DNA from: Microbacterium flavescens
GTDB taxonomy: Bacteria > Actinomycetota > Actinomycetes > Actinomycetales > Microbacteriaceae
DNA: 64,000 nucleotides
Direction of reading: 5' to 3'
NCBI RefSeq assembly: GCF_018588945.1
Contig: NZ_JAFIWA010000001.1
Span: 62,001 to 126,000, forward strand
The notes beneath the pieces are model-generated. The model made no database searches. It saw only the letters and a program-made list of their open reading frames with translations, and was not told the origin of the DNA. The translations under genes were made by a program, and so were the position numbers. Below are positions 8,342-16,721 of this stretch, in pieces; position 1 is the stretch's first letter, and the number at the start of each line of letters is the position of its first letter.

Positions 8342-8797
8342 ATGGCGACCTATGACCCGTTCCGCGACTTCGACCGACTGGCGTCGAGCCTGATGGACGT
8401 CCGCCGCGGACCCCGCCGCATGCCGATGGACCTCTACCGCGACGGCGACCACTATGTGCTGACCGCCGACATGCCGGGCATCGACCCCGGCTCTGTCGAC
8501 ATCGACGTCGACGGCCAGCTGCTCACGATCCGCGCCGAGCGGTCGCTGGCCACCGGTGAGGGAGTGAAGTGGATCACCCGCGAGCGCGAGGCCGTCAGCT
8601 TCCTGCGTCAGCTGAACCTCGGTCAGGGCATCGACACCGAGAACATCACCGCCGACTACAGCAACGGCGTGCTGAGTGTGACGATCCCCGTGAGCGAGCA
8701 GGCCAAGCCGCGCAAGATCGAGGTGCGCACCGGTGCAGGAGCGCGGACCATCACCGCGCAGGAGAACCGCGAGGAGCCGCAGCCGATCGAGCAGTGA
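8342..8797 (+). CDS. hsp20: Hsp20/alpha-crystallin small heat-shock protein
   Basis: 151-residue small heat-shock protein, an ATP-independent holdase. A short N-terminal arm starts MATYDPFRDFDRL and is followed by the alpha-crystallin domain (about 25-125). That domain has the A-DMPGIDPGSVDI strand pair, a dimer loop with a REREAVSFLR-type segment, and the GVLSVTIP motif, then a polar tail. GAAGGAG precedes the ATG. Control by HrcA (CIRCE) and possibly HspR is inferred from the two operators upstream. It is monocistronic, ending at a strong hairpin. Confidence 0.96.
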   Translation: MATYDPFRDFDRLASSLMDVRRGPRRMPMDLYRDGDHYVLTADMPGIDPGSVDIDVDGQLLTIRAERSLATGEGVKWITREREAVSFLRQLNLGQGIDTENITADYSNGVLSVTIPVSEQAKPRKIEVRTGAGARTITAQENREEPQPIEQ

Positions 8798-8814
8798 TCC
8801 GACGGTGAACGGAT

Positions 8815-8845
8815 GCCGCCCCGCAGCCCTCGGCTGCGGGGCGGC
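8815..8845. terminator. Strong hairpin terminator after hsp20
   Basis: A perfect 14-bp GC-rich stem (GCCGCCCCGCAGCC and its complement) with a three-base loop lies 17 bases after the hsp20 stop. There is no T tract, as is common for actinobacterial terminators. Confidence 0.75.
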
Positions 8846-8869
8846 CCCGTGCGTGCCTAGGATCGACGC

Positions 8870-9874
8870 GTGCCCGAACGCGAACTGACCTCGCCGGTGT
8901 CGTTGACGCTTCCGGGCGGCGCGCTGAACCCCGACGCGGTCGGGTGGGCGCGACGCCCGCTCGTCGACACCAGCGGGATCGGGCGCGGGATCGGCCGCGG
9001 GTGGGGGCGCAACAAGCGCTGGGAGTACTGGAACGTCATCACGCCGACGCACATCATGGCGCTGACCGTGTCGTCCATCGACTACGCCGCGGTCAGCGAG
9101 GTGTGGGTGTTCGACCGCGCGACGCAGCGTGAGATCGGCACGAACGTCTCAGCGGTGCTCGGGCGGGCCACTCTTCCCGCGAGTCTCGAACAGGGTCCCT
9201 CGCGTGCGCGGGCGAAGGACCTCGCGATCGACATCGACGAGGTCCCCGGCGGCACCCGGCTACGGGCCGCGACCCATCGCGCCTCGTTCGACGTCGTGGC
9301 CGAACTCCCGGACGGCCACGAGCGCCTCGCCGTGGTCGTGCCCTGGAGTGCGCGCCGCTTCCAGTACACCGTCAAGGACGTCGCGCGGCCCGCGTCCGGA
9401 CGCGTCGCCTTCGACGGCGAGATCTTCGACGTGCCGGCAGGGGAGTCGTGGGCCGTGCTCGACCACGGCCGCGGACGGTGGCCGTACGACATCCGCTGGA
9501 ACTGGGGAGCCGGTTCCGGCATCTCGGACGGGCGCGTCATCGGCCTCCAGGTCGGCGGCAAGTGGACCGAGGGGACCGGAGCGACCGAGAACGCCGTGCT
9601 GATCGACGGACGACTGCACAAGATCCACGACGAGCTCACCTGGGACTACGACATCTGGCGGTGGCGCCAGCCCTGGCGGGTGTCGGGCGGGGGGCTCGAG
9701 GCATCCTTCGTCCCGTTCTTCGACAAACGCACCCGCACCGACCTCGGAGTCGTCTCGTCGAGCACCGACCAGTGCTTCGGCACGTGGAGCGGCACGTTCC
9801 GCACCGCCGAGGGCGACGACATCGCGTTCGACGGCATCGTCGGCTGGGCCGAAGAGGTGCACAACCGCTGGTGA
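8870..9874 (+). CDS. DUF2804 domain protein
   Basis: 334-residue soluble protein of the DUF2804 family, which is widespread in bacteria and has no assigned reaction. Family-like sequence is seen across the whole length, including the RNKRWEYWNVITP segment, a central DHGRGRWPYDIRWNWG block and a late GTWSGTFRTAEGDDIAFDG segment. The GTG at 8870 is six bases after TAGGAT, so the mRNA is probably leaderless. No signal peptide is seen. Confidence 0.85.
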   Translation: MPERELTSPVSLTLPGGALNPDAVGWARRPLVDTSGIGRGIGRGWGRNKRWEYWNVITPTHIMALTVSSIDYAAVSEVWVFDRATQREIGTNVSAVLGRATLPASLEQGPSRARAKDLAIDIDEVPGGTRLRAATHRASFDVVAELPDGHERLAVVVPWSARRFQYTVKDVARPASGRVAFDGEIFDVPAGESWAVLDHGRGRWPYDIRWNWGAGSGISDGRVIGLQVGGKWTEGTGATENAVLIDGRLHKIHDELTWDYDIWRWRQPWRVSGGGLEASFVPFFDKRTRTDLGVVSSSTDQCFGTWSGTFRTAEGDDIAFDGIVGWAEEVHNRW

Positions 9875-9941
9875 GCGGATGCCGCGGCCGCACTCGCCCG
9901 GTGGGCATCCCGTCCGCGGCGCGCGGTCGTAGGCTGAGCGC

Positions 9942-10550
9942 GTGGTGGAATTCGTGGTGCCCGCGCCGAAGCGGCGTCGGGGTCGCCCGCGGGCCGGCGA
10001 GTCGGATGCGCGCGAGCGGATCCTCGCGGCGGCCATCGAGGAGTTCGGCGAAGCAGGCTACGACGGCGCGACGATCCGGGCGATCGCTGCGCGAGCCGGC
10101 GTCGACTCCGCCCTGGTCCACCACCACTTCGGAACGAAGGCCGACCTGTTCGGCGCGATCATCGACGCGCCGATGCGGCCCGACCTCGCACTGCCCGAGA
10201 TCCTCGCGGGGCCGCGCGACGACGTCGGCCCGCGCATCGTGCGCTACGTCCTCGAGGCGTGGGAGCAGCCGGAGGTGCGGCGCCGCGGCGTGGCACTGCT
10301 GCGCACCGCGATCGGCAACAAGCTCACGACGCCGCTTCTCGCGGGCTTCCTGTCGCGGGAACTGGTCGGCCGTATCGCGCATCTGCTCGCGGTGCCCGAT
10401 GCCGATCTCCGCGCGACGCTGGCGGCGTCACAGGTGGCGGGCATACTGATCGCCAGGTACGTGCTGCGTCTGCCGGCGCTGGCCGAGGCATCCGTCGACG
10501 ACATCGTCGCGCGCGTCGGCCCGACCCTCCAGCGCTACCTGTTCGACTGA
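9942..10550 (+). CDS. TetR family transcriptional regulator
   Basis: 202-residue TetR/AcrR regulator. A basic N-terminal arm (KRRRGRPRAG) is followed by the TetR helix-turn-helix at about 25-70 (the ATIRAIAARAGVDSALVHHHFGTK region). The ligand domain resembles those of TetR members with a tetracyclin-like C-terminal half. The GTG start is six bases after TAGGCT. Its targets are not shown by the sequence; the ABC exporter 350 bases downstream, which has a palindromic operator, is a candidate. Confidence 0.9.
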   Translation: MVEFVVPAPKRRRGRPRAGESDARERILAAAIEEFGEAGYDGATIRAIAARAGVDSALVHHHFGTKADLFGAIIDAPMRPDLALPEILAGPRDDVGPRIVRYVLEAWEQPEVRRRGVALLRTAIGNKLTTPLLAGFLSRELVGRIAHLLAVPDADLRATLAASQVAGILIARYVLRLPALAEASVDDIVARVGPTLQRYLFD

Positions 10551-10573
10551 CGACGACCCGGCTGAAGGAACAC

Positions 10574-10876
10574 ATGACATTCCAGGCATATCTCGACAAC
10601 ATCGAAGAGAAGACCGGACTCACTCCGCGCCAGTTCATCGACCTCGCGTCCGAGAAGGGGTTCGGACCCGGCACCAAGGCGGGCGAGATCGTGACGTGGC
10701 TCGGTGAGGACTACGGGCTCGGCCGCGGGCATGCGATGGCACTGGTGCACGTCATCACGAAGGGGCCGCAGATCAGCGCGAAGCACGTCGGCACCGGCAC
10801 GACGCACTCCGACCCGTCCGACACGCTCTGGCTCGACGGCAAGGCGACGAATCCGCATCCGCAGCCCTTGACCTGA
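10574..10876 (+). CDS. DUF4287 domain protein
   Basis: 100-residue soluble protein. Residues 1-70 fit the DUF4287 family (TFQAYLDNIEEKTGLTP; the GPGTKAGEIVTWL turn; a GRGHAMALVHVI helix), a helical module of unknown function found in many actinobacteria. A GAAGGAA ribosome binding site precedes the ATG. It starts 23 bases after the TetR gene, so the two are probably co-transcribed. The promoter of the next operon overlaps its last codons. Confidence 0.82.
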   Translation: MTFQAYLDNIEEKTGLTPRQFIDLASEKGFGPGTKAGEIVTWLGEDYGLGRGHAMALVHVITKGPQISAKHVGTGTTHSDPSDTLWLDGKATNPHPQPLT

Positions 10877-10912
10877 AGGCGGCACAGGCGAATAATTCAT
10901 CGCGTGATGAAT
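10868..10912 (+). promoter_or_regulatory. Promoter with palindromic operator before the ABC exporter
   Basis: TTGACC (10868-10873), a 17-base spacer and AATAAT (10891-10896) form one of the best sigma-70-type promoters in the window. A perfect dyad, ATTCATC-GCGT-GATGAAT (10895-10912), covers the -10 end, the start site and the GTG/ATG start codons. Repressor binding there would block initiation. TetR (9942) and MarR (12939) are the nearby candidates. Confidence 0.75.
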
Positions 10913-11689
10913 AAATCGCCCGGCAACGCTGTCGAGGTGCGAGGGCTGCACGTCCGTCGCGGTTCGACCGAGGTGTTCCGAGGGCTCGACTTCGACGTGC
11001 CGCGTGGTCAGATCACGGGCCTGATGGGTCCGTCGGGCTGCGGCAAGACCACGCTCATGCGGTCGATCGTCGGCGTTCAGAAGGTCGCGGGGGGCAGTGT
11101 CACGGTGCTGGACGCCCCGGCAGGCACGGCTGCGCAGCGCCGCCGAGTGGCCTACGACACCCAGGCCGCGTCGGTCTACGGCGACCTGACCATCGAGCAG
11201 AACCTCCGCTACTTCGCGCGCGTCATCGGAGCCCCGCGGTCGGATGTCGACCGCGTGATCGACAGGGTCGGGCTGTCGGGGCAGGCTCGCCAGACGGTCG
11301 ACTCGCTCAGCGGCGGTCAGGAGAGCCGGGTGTCACTGGCCGTCGCGATGCTCGGAACCCCCGAGCTGATCGTTCTCGACGAGCCGACCGTCGGCCTCGA
11401 CCCCGTGCTGCGCGCCGAGCTCTGGGACATGTTCCGCGGCATCTCCGACACCGGCTCGACGATCATCGTCAGCAGTCACGTGATGGATGAGGCGCTGAGG
11501 TGCGACCGCCTGATCCTCCTTCGGGCCGGACGCATCATCGCTGACACGACACCGCAGGGACTCCTCACCGATACCGGTGAGACCGACCCGGATGCCGCGT
11601 TCCTCGCGCTCATCGAACGGGATGTCGCCGGCTCGGTCGAGCACCGGCCATCCACCCGTCGCGAGGCTCGAGAGGAGGCCGACGAGTGA
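10904..11689 (+). CDS. ABC transporter ATP-binding protein
   Basis: 261-residue ATPase of an ABC-2 type exporter. Walker A is GPSGCGKTT (42-50), the signature is LSGGQ (135-139), Walker B is LIVLDEP (155-161), and the switch His is in SSHVMDE (His192). Sequence resembles drug-exporter ATPases. The start is GTG at 10904 or the next codon, ATG at 10907; no ribosome binding site is present and the promoter predicts a leaderless mRNA. It overlaps the permease gene by four bases, so the two are translationally coupled. Confidence 0.94.
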   Translation: MMNKSPGNAVEVRGLHVRRGSTEVFRGLDFDVPRGQITGLMGPSGCGKTTLMRSIVGVQKVAGGSVTVLDAPAGTAAQRRRVAYDTQAASVYGDLTIEQNLRYFARVIGAPRSDVDRVIDRVGLSGQARQTVDSLSGGQESRVSLAVAMLGTPELIVLDEPTVGLDPVLRAELWDMFRGISDTGSTIIVSSHVMDEALRCDRLILLRAGRIIADTTPQGLLTDTGETDPDAAFLALIERDVAGSVEHRPSTRREAREEADE

Positions 11690-12420
11690 ACGGGACGCGC
11701 ACGCTCGCGACCGCCGCGCGGATTCTTCGCCAGCTGAGCCATGACCCGCGCTCGATCGCGCTGATGCTGGTCGCGCCCAGCCTCCTCGTCGGGCTGTTCG
11801 CCTGGCTCTTCAGTGAACAGGACGGCGTCTTCGACAGCTACGGCCCGCCGATCCTCGCGCTCTTCCCATTCATCATCATGTTCCTGATCACTTCGATCAC
11901 GACGCTGCGCGAACGTCGGTCCGGCACGCTCGAGCGCCTCATGACCACTCCGCTGGGGAAGGCGGACTTCATCGTCGGCTACGCGCTCGCGTTCGGTCTC
12001 ATGGCGACGCTTCAGGCGGTCGTGACGGTGTCGTTCGCCGTGTGGGTGTGCGGGCTCGACACCGAGGGACCGGTGTGGCAGCTGGGGCTCGTCGCGGTGA
12101 CCGACGCTGTGCTGGGCATGGCCCTCGGGCTGCTGGCGAGTGCGTTCGCTCGCACCGAGTTCCAGGCGGTGCAGTTCATGCCGCTCATCGTCTTCCCGCA
12201 GATCCTGCTCGGTGGCCTCTTCATGCCGCGCGAGGACATGCCCGACGTGCTGTATGCGATCTCGAACGTGCTGCCGCTGAGCTACGCCATCGACGCGATC
12301 AACGCGGTGACCGCGGGCGATGAGGGCTGGGATGTGTACGGACCGCTGCTCGTCGTGGCGGCGTTTCTGCTCGGCTCGCTGATCCTCGCGTCGTTGACGC
12401 TGCGGCGGCGTACCCCGTAG
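11686..12420 (+). CDS. ABC-2 type transporter permease
   Basis: 244-residue membrane partner of the upstream ATPase. About six hydrophobic helices are visible (around 25-42, 55-75, 100-125, 135-158, 165-185, 215-238). The segment TTLRERRSGTLERLMTTPL is the family signature between helices two and three. The GTG start overlaps the ATPase stop (GTGA). Together they should form a 2+2 exporter. The substrate is unknown; a drug or lipid-like compound is likely given the flanking regulators. Confidence 0.93.
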   Translation: MNGTRTLATAARILRQLSHDPRSIALMLVAPSLLVGLFAWLFSEQDGVFDSYGPPILALFPFIIMFLITSITTLRERRSGTLERLMTTPLGKADFIVGYALAFGLMATLQAVVTVSFAVWVCGLDTEGPVWQLGLVAVTDAVLGMALGLLASAFARTEFQAVQFMPLIVFPQILLGGLFMPREDMPDVLYAISNVLPLSYAIDAINAVTAGDEGWDVYGPLLVVAAFLLGSLILASLTLRRRTP

Positions 12421-12443
12421 GAGCGGGGCGTTGCGCCGGGCGG

Positions 12444-12487
12444 CTCGGTCGTTGAGCGAGGGAGCGGAGCGACCGAGACGAAACGCC
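12444..12487. repeat. Dispersed GGTCGTTGAGCGAG-type repeat, hairpin-forming
   Basis: The sequence GGTCGTTGAGCGAG..GACGAAACG lies between the convergent ABC permease and MarR genes. CTCGGTCG (12444-12451) pairs with CGACCGAG (12470-12477), so it may act as a bidirectional terminator. A second copy without the hairpin is at 45956-45986 inside the GH1 gene. Confidence 0.65.
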
Positions 12488-12498
12488 TCGGGCGCGCG

Positions 12499-12939
12499 TC
12501 AGGACTCGGGCTGCTTCTTGCGCAGCTTCGCGGTGAGGTCGCGGAGCTGCGCGAGCTCGTCGTCGCTGAGCAGCGACATCCGCTCCGCGATCGCCCGGCC
12601 GTGCGCACTCGCGAGCCTGCGGAAGAGCGATGCTCCGGCATCCGTCGCCCGCACCAGGGCTCCGCGGCCGTCGTCGGGGTCGGCGCACTTCGAGATGAGG
12701 CCGCGTGCGGCCATGCGCTCGACGAGGCGCGAAACGCTCGGCTGGCTGATCAGCATGTTCGCGGTGACGTCGCGGAGTCGGGCCGTCATGTTCTCGCCGC
12801 GGGTGACCGTCAGCAGCACGTCGTACTCGGCCTGGCTGAGGGTGTCGTCCTCGAAGTCCTCGTTGATGTCGCCGAACACCTCATGCTGCGCCCGGAACAG
12901 GCTCTCCCAGGCGTCGATGGCGAGGCGGCGATCCGTCAT
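12499..12939 (-). CDS. MarR family transcriptional regulator
   Basis: 146-residue winged-helix regulator. The DNA-binding core is at about 35-105, with the TANMLISQPSVSRLVERMAARGLI recognition-helix region and a D/R-rich wing (DPDDGRGALVRATDAG), which is the MarR hallmark. The ATG at 12939 lies seven bases after TACTCT. It is convergent with the ABC exporter operon and a plausible regulator of it. No copy of the exporter operator (ATTCATC dyad) is visible in front of its own gene. Confidence 0.92.
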   Translation of the reverse strand: MTDRRLAIDAWESLFRAQHEVFGDINEDFEDDTLSQAEYDVLLTVTRGENMTARLRDVTANMLISQPSVSRLVERMAARGLISKCADPDDGRGALVRATDAGASLFRRLASAHGRAIAERMSLLSDDELAQLRDLTAKLRKKQPES

Positions 12940-12981
12940 GACGACAAGAGTACGACCATTGCCGCCCCCTAGGCTGGGTGC

Positions 12982-14796
12982 ATGGGGACTGTCTCGTCCG
13001 TGTCCCGAGCGGCGCGACCGGTGGGCCGCGCGCTCGCCGTCTGGCTGCTCGCGCTCCTGCTCGGCGCGGCGGGGGTCGTCGCCGGGATCGGAGCCGTCCC
13101 CGCCCGTGCGGACGTCAACGACTTCTCGTTCGAGAGCCTCGACGTCGAGTACCGGCTCGATCGCGCCGAGGACGGCACCAGTTCGCTGACGGTCGTCGAG
13201 ACGTTCGTCGCCGTGTTCCCCGATTTCGATCAGAACCGCGGGATGCAGCGGCGGATCCCGGAGTCGTATCTCGGCGCTCCGCTGCACCCGCAGCTCGTTT
13301 CGATCACCGACGGCGACGGCGAGCAGCGCGAGAGCGAGGTGGAGTCCGACGAGGACGACTACTACGTCATGACGTCGCGCGCCGGCGACTACGTGCACGG
13401 GCGTCAGACCTATGTCTTCACCTACACGCTGCAGAACGTCACGCGCTTCTTCGACGACACCGGTGTCGACGAATTCTACTGGAACGTCAACGGCACGGAG
13501 TGGCAGCAGCCCTTCGGGCGCGTGACCGCCCGGGTCACGATGCCGGCAGACATCGCCGATCGGCTCACCGGCGCGCAGGCCTGCTATGTCGGGTCGGAGG
13601 GTTCGACCGAGACGTGCGCCATCGCGTCCGTCGACGGTGCGGTGGAGGCATCCGCTGGTCCGCTGGGGCCCCACCAGACCATGACGATCGCGATCGGGTT
13701 CGAGGCGGACACGTTCACGGAGTTCGATTCGTCGTACTTCGCGTCGCCGTGGGGCTGGCTGCAGGGGATCGCGGGGCTCGGCGCCGTGGGTGCTCTCGTG
13801 TTCGCCGGAGTGACTCGGTCGCGCCACCTGCGGGATGGGCCGGGCCGGCCGGTCATCATCGCGGAGTACACGCCGCCCCAGGCCGTCGACGCGCTCGAGA
13901 GCGCGGTGATGCTGGGGCTCACGACGAAGGCGATTCCCGCCGAGGTGCTCGAGCAGGCGGTGGTGGGCAGCATCCGGATCGTGGAGGGCGAGCCGAAGAT
14001 GTTCGGCGGTGTGAAGCTGCGCGCCGAGCTGGTCGACCCGTCGAAGGCGGACGGTGATGGGCGGATGCTGCTCGACGGACTCTTCCCGTCGGGGGTGCCG
14101 GGGGAGCAGTTCGAGTTCGGCCGGACGGACACGCGGTTCTCGTCGGCTGCGCAGAGCATCTTGAAGGCCGCGAACCAGGAGCTGGTGAATCGCGGGCTGC
14201 GACGCCCGGTGCCGGCGCGCCTGCGGGTGTGGCCGCTGCTCGCAGCGATCGTGGCGACCGTGGTGGTGTTCCTCACCGGCTTCGCCGCCCTCGAGGCGAT
14301 GGTGTCGCCGCTGGTGCCGATCGTGCTGATCATCGTGTCGGTGGTCGCCACGGTCATCGTCGGCGGCATGGTGTCGCGCAAGCCGTTGACGGCCGCCGGC
14401 GCGGAGACGCGCGACCACCTGTTCGGGCTCAAGGAGTTCATCGAGTGGGCCGAGGCCGACCGGATCCGGATGCTGCAATCGCCGCAGGGCGCTGAGCGGG
14501 TGCGGATCGACACGAACGACCCCCGATCGATGCTGCGCCTGTATGAGGCGCTGCTTCCGTACGCCGTCGTCTTCGGCCAGGAGAAGGAGTGGGCGCGCGA
14601 ACTGGCGGTGCTGTACGGTCCGGGCAACTCGCCGGGCTGGTATTCCGGGACGAGCGGATTCAACGCGGCCTCGTTCTCGGCGGGCATCTCGACGCTGTCG
14701 TCGAGCACCGCCTCGTCGTCGTCCACGTCCGGCGGGTCGAGCGGCGGCGGCTCGGCGGGCGGCGGAGGCGGCGGCGGAGGTGGTGGCGGGGTGTGA
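12982..14796 (+). CDS. DUF2207 family membrane protein
   Basis: 604-residue predicted membrane protein. A hydrophobic N-terminal segment (about 18-42) acts as signal or anchor. An extracytoplasmic DUF2207 domain follows (about 50-245; LDVEYRLDRAEDGTS, FDQNRGMQRRIP motifs), then a membrane helix near 255-275, a cytoplasmic region, a helix pair near 415-465 and a Ser/Gly-rich tail ending in a run of about 11 Gly. The function is unknown. The start follows TAGGCT plus six bases, so it is probably leaderless. Confidence 0.9.
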   Translation: MGTVSSVSRAARPVGRALAVWLLALLLGAAGVVAGIGAVPARADVNDFSFESLDVEYRLDRAEDGTSSLTVVETFVAVFPDFDQNRGMQRRIPESYLGAPLHPQLVSITDGDGEQRESEVESDEDDYYVMTSRAGDYVHGRQTYVFTYTLQNVTRFFDDTGVDEFYWNVNGTEWQQPFGRVTARVTMPADIADRLTGAQACYVGSEGSTETCAIASVDGAVEASAGPLGPHQTMTIAIGFEADTFTEFDSSYFASPWGWLQGIAGLGAVGALVFAGVTRSRHLRDGPGRPVIIAEYTPPQAVDALESAVMLGLTTKAIPAEVLEQAVVGSIRIVEGEPKMFGGVKLRAELVDPSKADGDGRMLLDGLFPSGVPGEQFEFGRTDTRFSSAAQSILKAANQELVNRGLRRPVPARLRVWPLLAAIVATVVVFLTGFAALEAMVSPLVPIVLIIVSVVATVIVGGMVSRKPLTAAGAETRDHLFGLKEFIEWAEADRIRMLQSPQGAERVRIDTNDPRSMLRLYEALLPYAVVFGQEKEWARELAVLYGPGNSPGWYSGTSGFNAASFSAGISTLSSSTASSSSTSGGSSGGGSAGGGGGGGGGGGV

Positions 14797-14900
14797 GCCC
14801 CGGGCCGAAGTGGGCTCCGAACCCCGCTCGGTGTCGGCGACGCGAGGCGAGGAGAGGAGTGGCGAGGCGAGCACGAAGCCGCCGGTGATTGATCCGTATG

Positions 14901-16343
14901 TCATGCGCTCGATCGTCGTCGTTTGAGTCGTTGCCGTTGCAGGTGCGCGGAACCGGTCGTCGGCTGCCAGTCGCCGTCGGGTTGCAGCCAGCGAGGAGCG
15001 CGAACGTGTGGCACGCCCTCGATGACCGCCACCGCCCAGCCGTTAGTCGCGAGCGTGCGGTGGTGAAACCAGCACAGCATGACGCCGTTGTCGGTGTGAG
15101 TGCTTCCGCCGCGGGCGTGCGGTTCAACGTGGTGGAACTCGCACCAGGCGGCGGGGACGTGGCATCCGGGAATCACGCATCCGCCATCGCGTGCAGTGAT
15201 CGCGCGTCGCTGGGCGGCCGTGAAGACGCGCTGCGGGCTGCCGAGCTCGATGACCCGCCCGGCATCGTCGAAGACGAGTCGCTGGACTCCGCCACTGCAC
15301 GCGACATGGCGGGCGACGTATGCCGGAACTGTCGTCTCGGTCCCGTCGATGTGGCCGATGCCGTGGTCTGACTCCAGTTCGGAAGCCGCGATCGTGACGA
15401 GCAGCGTCGGCGAGGCACCGCCGAGCGTGGGTGTCTCCGCCGAGCGCGCGGCAGCGCCCAGCAGGGCGGCGAGCGCATCGTGTTGCCGCTGAGTTCGAGT
15501 GCGCGGGTCTGGCGGCGCCGAACCGACCTCTGCGTCGGGGGTGAATGTCGGGCCGTTGGGCACGGGAGTGAGGGTGCGGTCCTCGACGCGCGGCGACAGG
15601 TGAGCGTCGAGGAGGCGCGTCAACTGCGCGGCCACATCGGGGATGAGGTCGCCGGTCACCCGCGTCAGGCCCCCGCGCTCCCGGCCGACGACGAGACCGC
15701 GACGCCGCATCGAGCGCTCATGCTCGGGTAGTGCGCCGTCGGGGTCGAGTACTGCGGCCCACACTCGAGCCTGCATTCGCGTCTCGTCGGCGGCGCATGG
15801 CGGCACGTCGGCCGCACCGATGGCCGCGCGGACGAGCTCGGACTCGGCCGCCTCGATCTCACCGAGACGGCATCGGTCGGAGATCGAGCCGAGCGTGCGC
15901 GTGATCGCCGAGATCGTGTCGACGCCGACGTTGCCGTTGGCAGCAGCCTCGCGCAGCGAGGAGAAGGCGGCGGGCAGGGTGTCGCCCGTCAGCGACGTCC
16001 GGGTAGCGACCACACGAGAGGCGGCGATGCGCTCCCTCGCCGTGCTCGCGGCGACGCGGGTGAGCCGAACGAGCAGCTCGGCGGCATTCGCGCATCCCAG
16101 TCGTGCGGACAGCCGGGCTTCCCCTCGCTCCGATCGGGAGCGATCGTCGACCTCGCCCGCGATGGCGATGCGGATGGCGTCGATACGGCGGCCGAGCGAC
16201 TCGACGGTGCGGGCGAGGTCGAGGATCGAGGCATCCGTCATCCCTCGCGGAGCGTCGTCGAGAAGGGCCGGCGTGAGCAGCGCACCCAGGTCTGCGTCGA
16301 GGAGTTGGAGGGCCTCGATCAGCGGGGCGGTGGAGCTGGTCAC
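14901..16343 (-). CDS. HNH endonuclease of the DUF222/13E12 family
   Basis: 480-residue protein with an N-terminal DUF222 helical domain (about 30-330) and a C-terminal HNH nuclease domain (about 375-430: CVIPGC, FHHVEPHARGGSTHTDN, CWFHH). The paired Cys and the H-H-N residues of the metal finger are intact. This family is multi-copy in actinobacteria and mycobacteria (13E12 repeats); its role is unresolved, with mobile or defence origin proposed. The GTG start is six bases after CACAAT. Confidence 0.93.
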   Translation of the reverse strand: MTSSTAPLIEALQLLDADLGALLTPALLDDAPRGMTDASILDLARTVESLGRRIDAIRIAIAGEVDDRSRSERGEARLSARLGCANAAELLVRLTRVAASTARERIAASRVVATRTSLTGDTLPAAFSSLREAAANGNVGVDTISAITRTLGSISDRCRLGEIEAAESELVRAAIGAADVPPCAADETRMQARVWAAVLDPDGALPEHERSMRRRGLVVGRERGGLTRVTGDLIPDVAAQLTRLLDAHLSPRVEDRTLTPVPNGPTFTPDAEVGSAPPDPRTRTQRQHDALAALLGAAARSAETPTLGGASPTLLVTIAASELESDHGIGHIDGTETTVPAYVARHVACSGGVQRLVFDDAGRVIELGSPQRVFTAAQRRAITARDGGCVIPGCHVPAAWCEFHHVEPHARGGSTHTDNGVMLCWFHHRTLATNGWAVAVIEGVPHVRAPRWLQPDGDWQPTTGSAHLQRQRLKRRRSSA

Positions 16344-16454
16344 GTCTCCATTGTGCCGAGAGCCTCCGACATTGCTGGAGCCTAAGAACGCCTGATCAGG
16401 CTGTGGAAAGCGGCGATTGGACGGGGGCTGTGGAGGAGGGTGTGCGAGTGCAGG

Positions 16455-16496
16455 GGATCTCGATACGGCGCTTCGCGCCTACTCGATCAGCGGGGG
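16455..16496. repeat. GATCTCGATACGGCG..ACTCGATCAGCGG intergenic repeat
   Basis: A short element with internal hairpin GGCGC-TTC-GCGCC. It resembles the dispersed intergenic repeats I recall from Microbacterium-like genomes. Only one copy lies in this window, so its repeated nature needs a genome-wide search. Confidence 0.45.
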
Positions 16497-16512
16497 GACG
16501 CGCGGCAAGAGT

Positions 16513-16546
16513 AAGGGCCGGTCGGAGAGGCTACCGACCGGCCCTT
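16513..16546. terminator. Strong hairpin, orphan terminator-like
   Basis: A 13-bp perfect stem (AAGGGCCGGTCGG and its complement) with an eight-base loop. No annotated gene ends just before it on either strand, the nearest being the 5' end of the HNH gene. It could therefore end an unannotated small RNA, or be the terminator of a lost gene. Confidence 0.6.
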
Positions 16547-16721
16547 GTCCCTTGCACCAAGAGTGTCCTGCAATCACATGACGGTAGCTGCCACAGCAAA
16601 CAACTAACCGTTGAGAGCACTCTATAACGAGAAGATAACGACGACAAGGGTCCGGCGTTATCTTTTCGTGATTCATTTTCACGCCCCGCCGCTATCGCCC
16701 CTCGGGTGGTTTGATGGCGTC

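Larger units (their letters stand above)
16344..16721. other. 378-base spacer with repeat, hairpins and an AT-richer stretch
   Basis: No convincing protein gene. It holds a dispersed repeat (about 16455-16496), a strong hairpin (16513-16546), then about 130 bases clearly richer in A+T than the surroundings, including a 9-bp inverted repeat AAGATAACG/CGTTATCTT (16632-16664). Reading frames across it do not show the codon bias of the neighbours. Confidence 0.6.

Noticed and set aside
12499..14904. Very long open frame (801 codons) on the minus strand across the DUF2207 gene
   Set aside because: It is the antisense shadow of the DUF2207 gene. Its composition is Arg/His/Pro-rich with no domain, and only its last part (the MarR gene to 12939) is real.
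16403..16682. Short open frames in the spacer before the 16722 acetyltransferase
   Set aside because: No ribosome binding site, no codon bias, and the frames run through a repeat and a strong hairpin.
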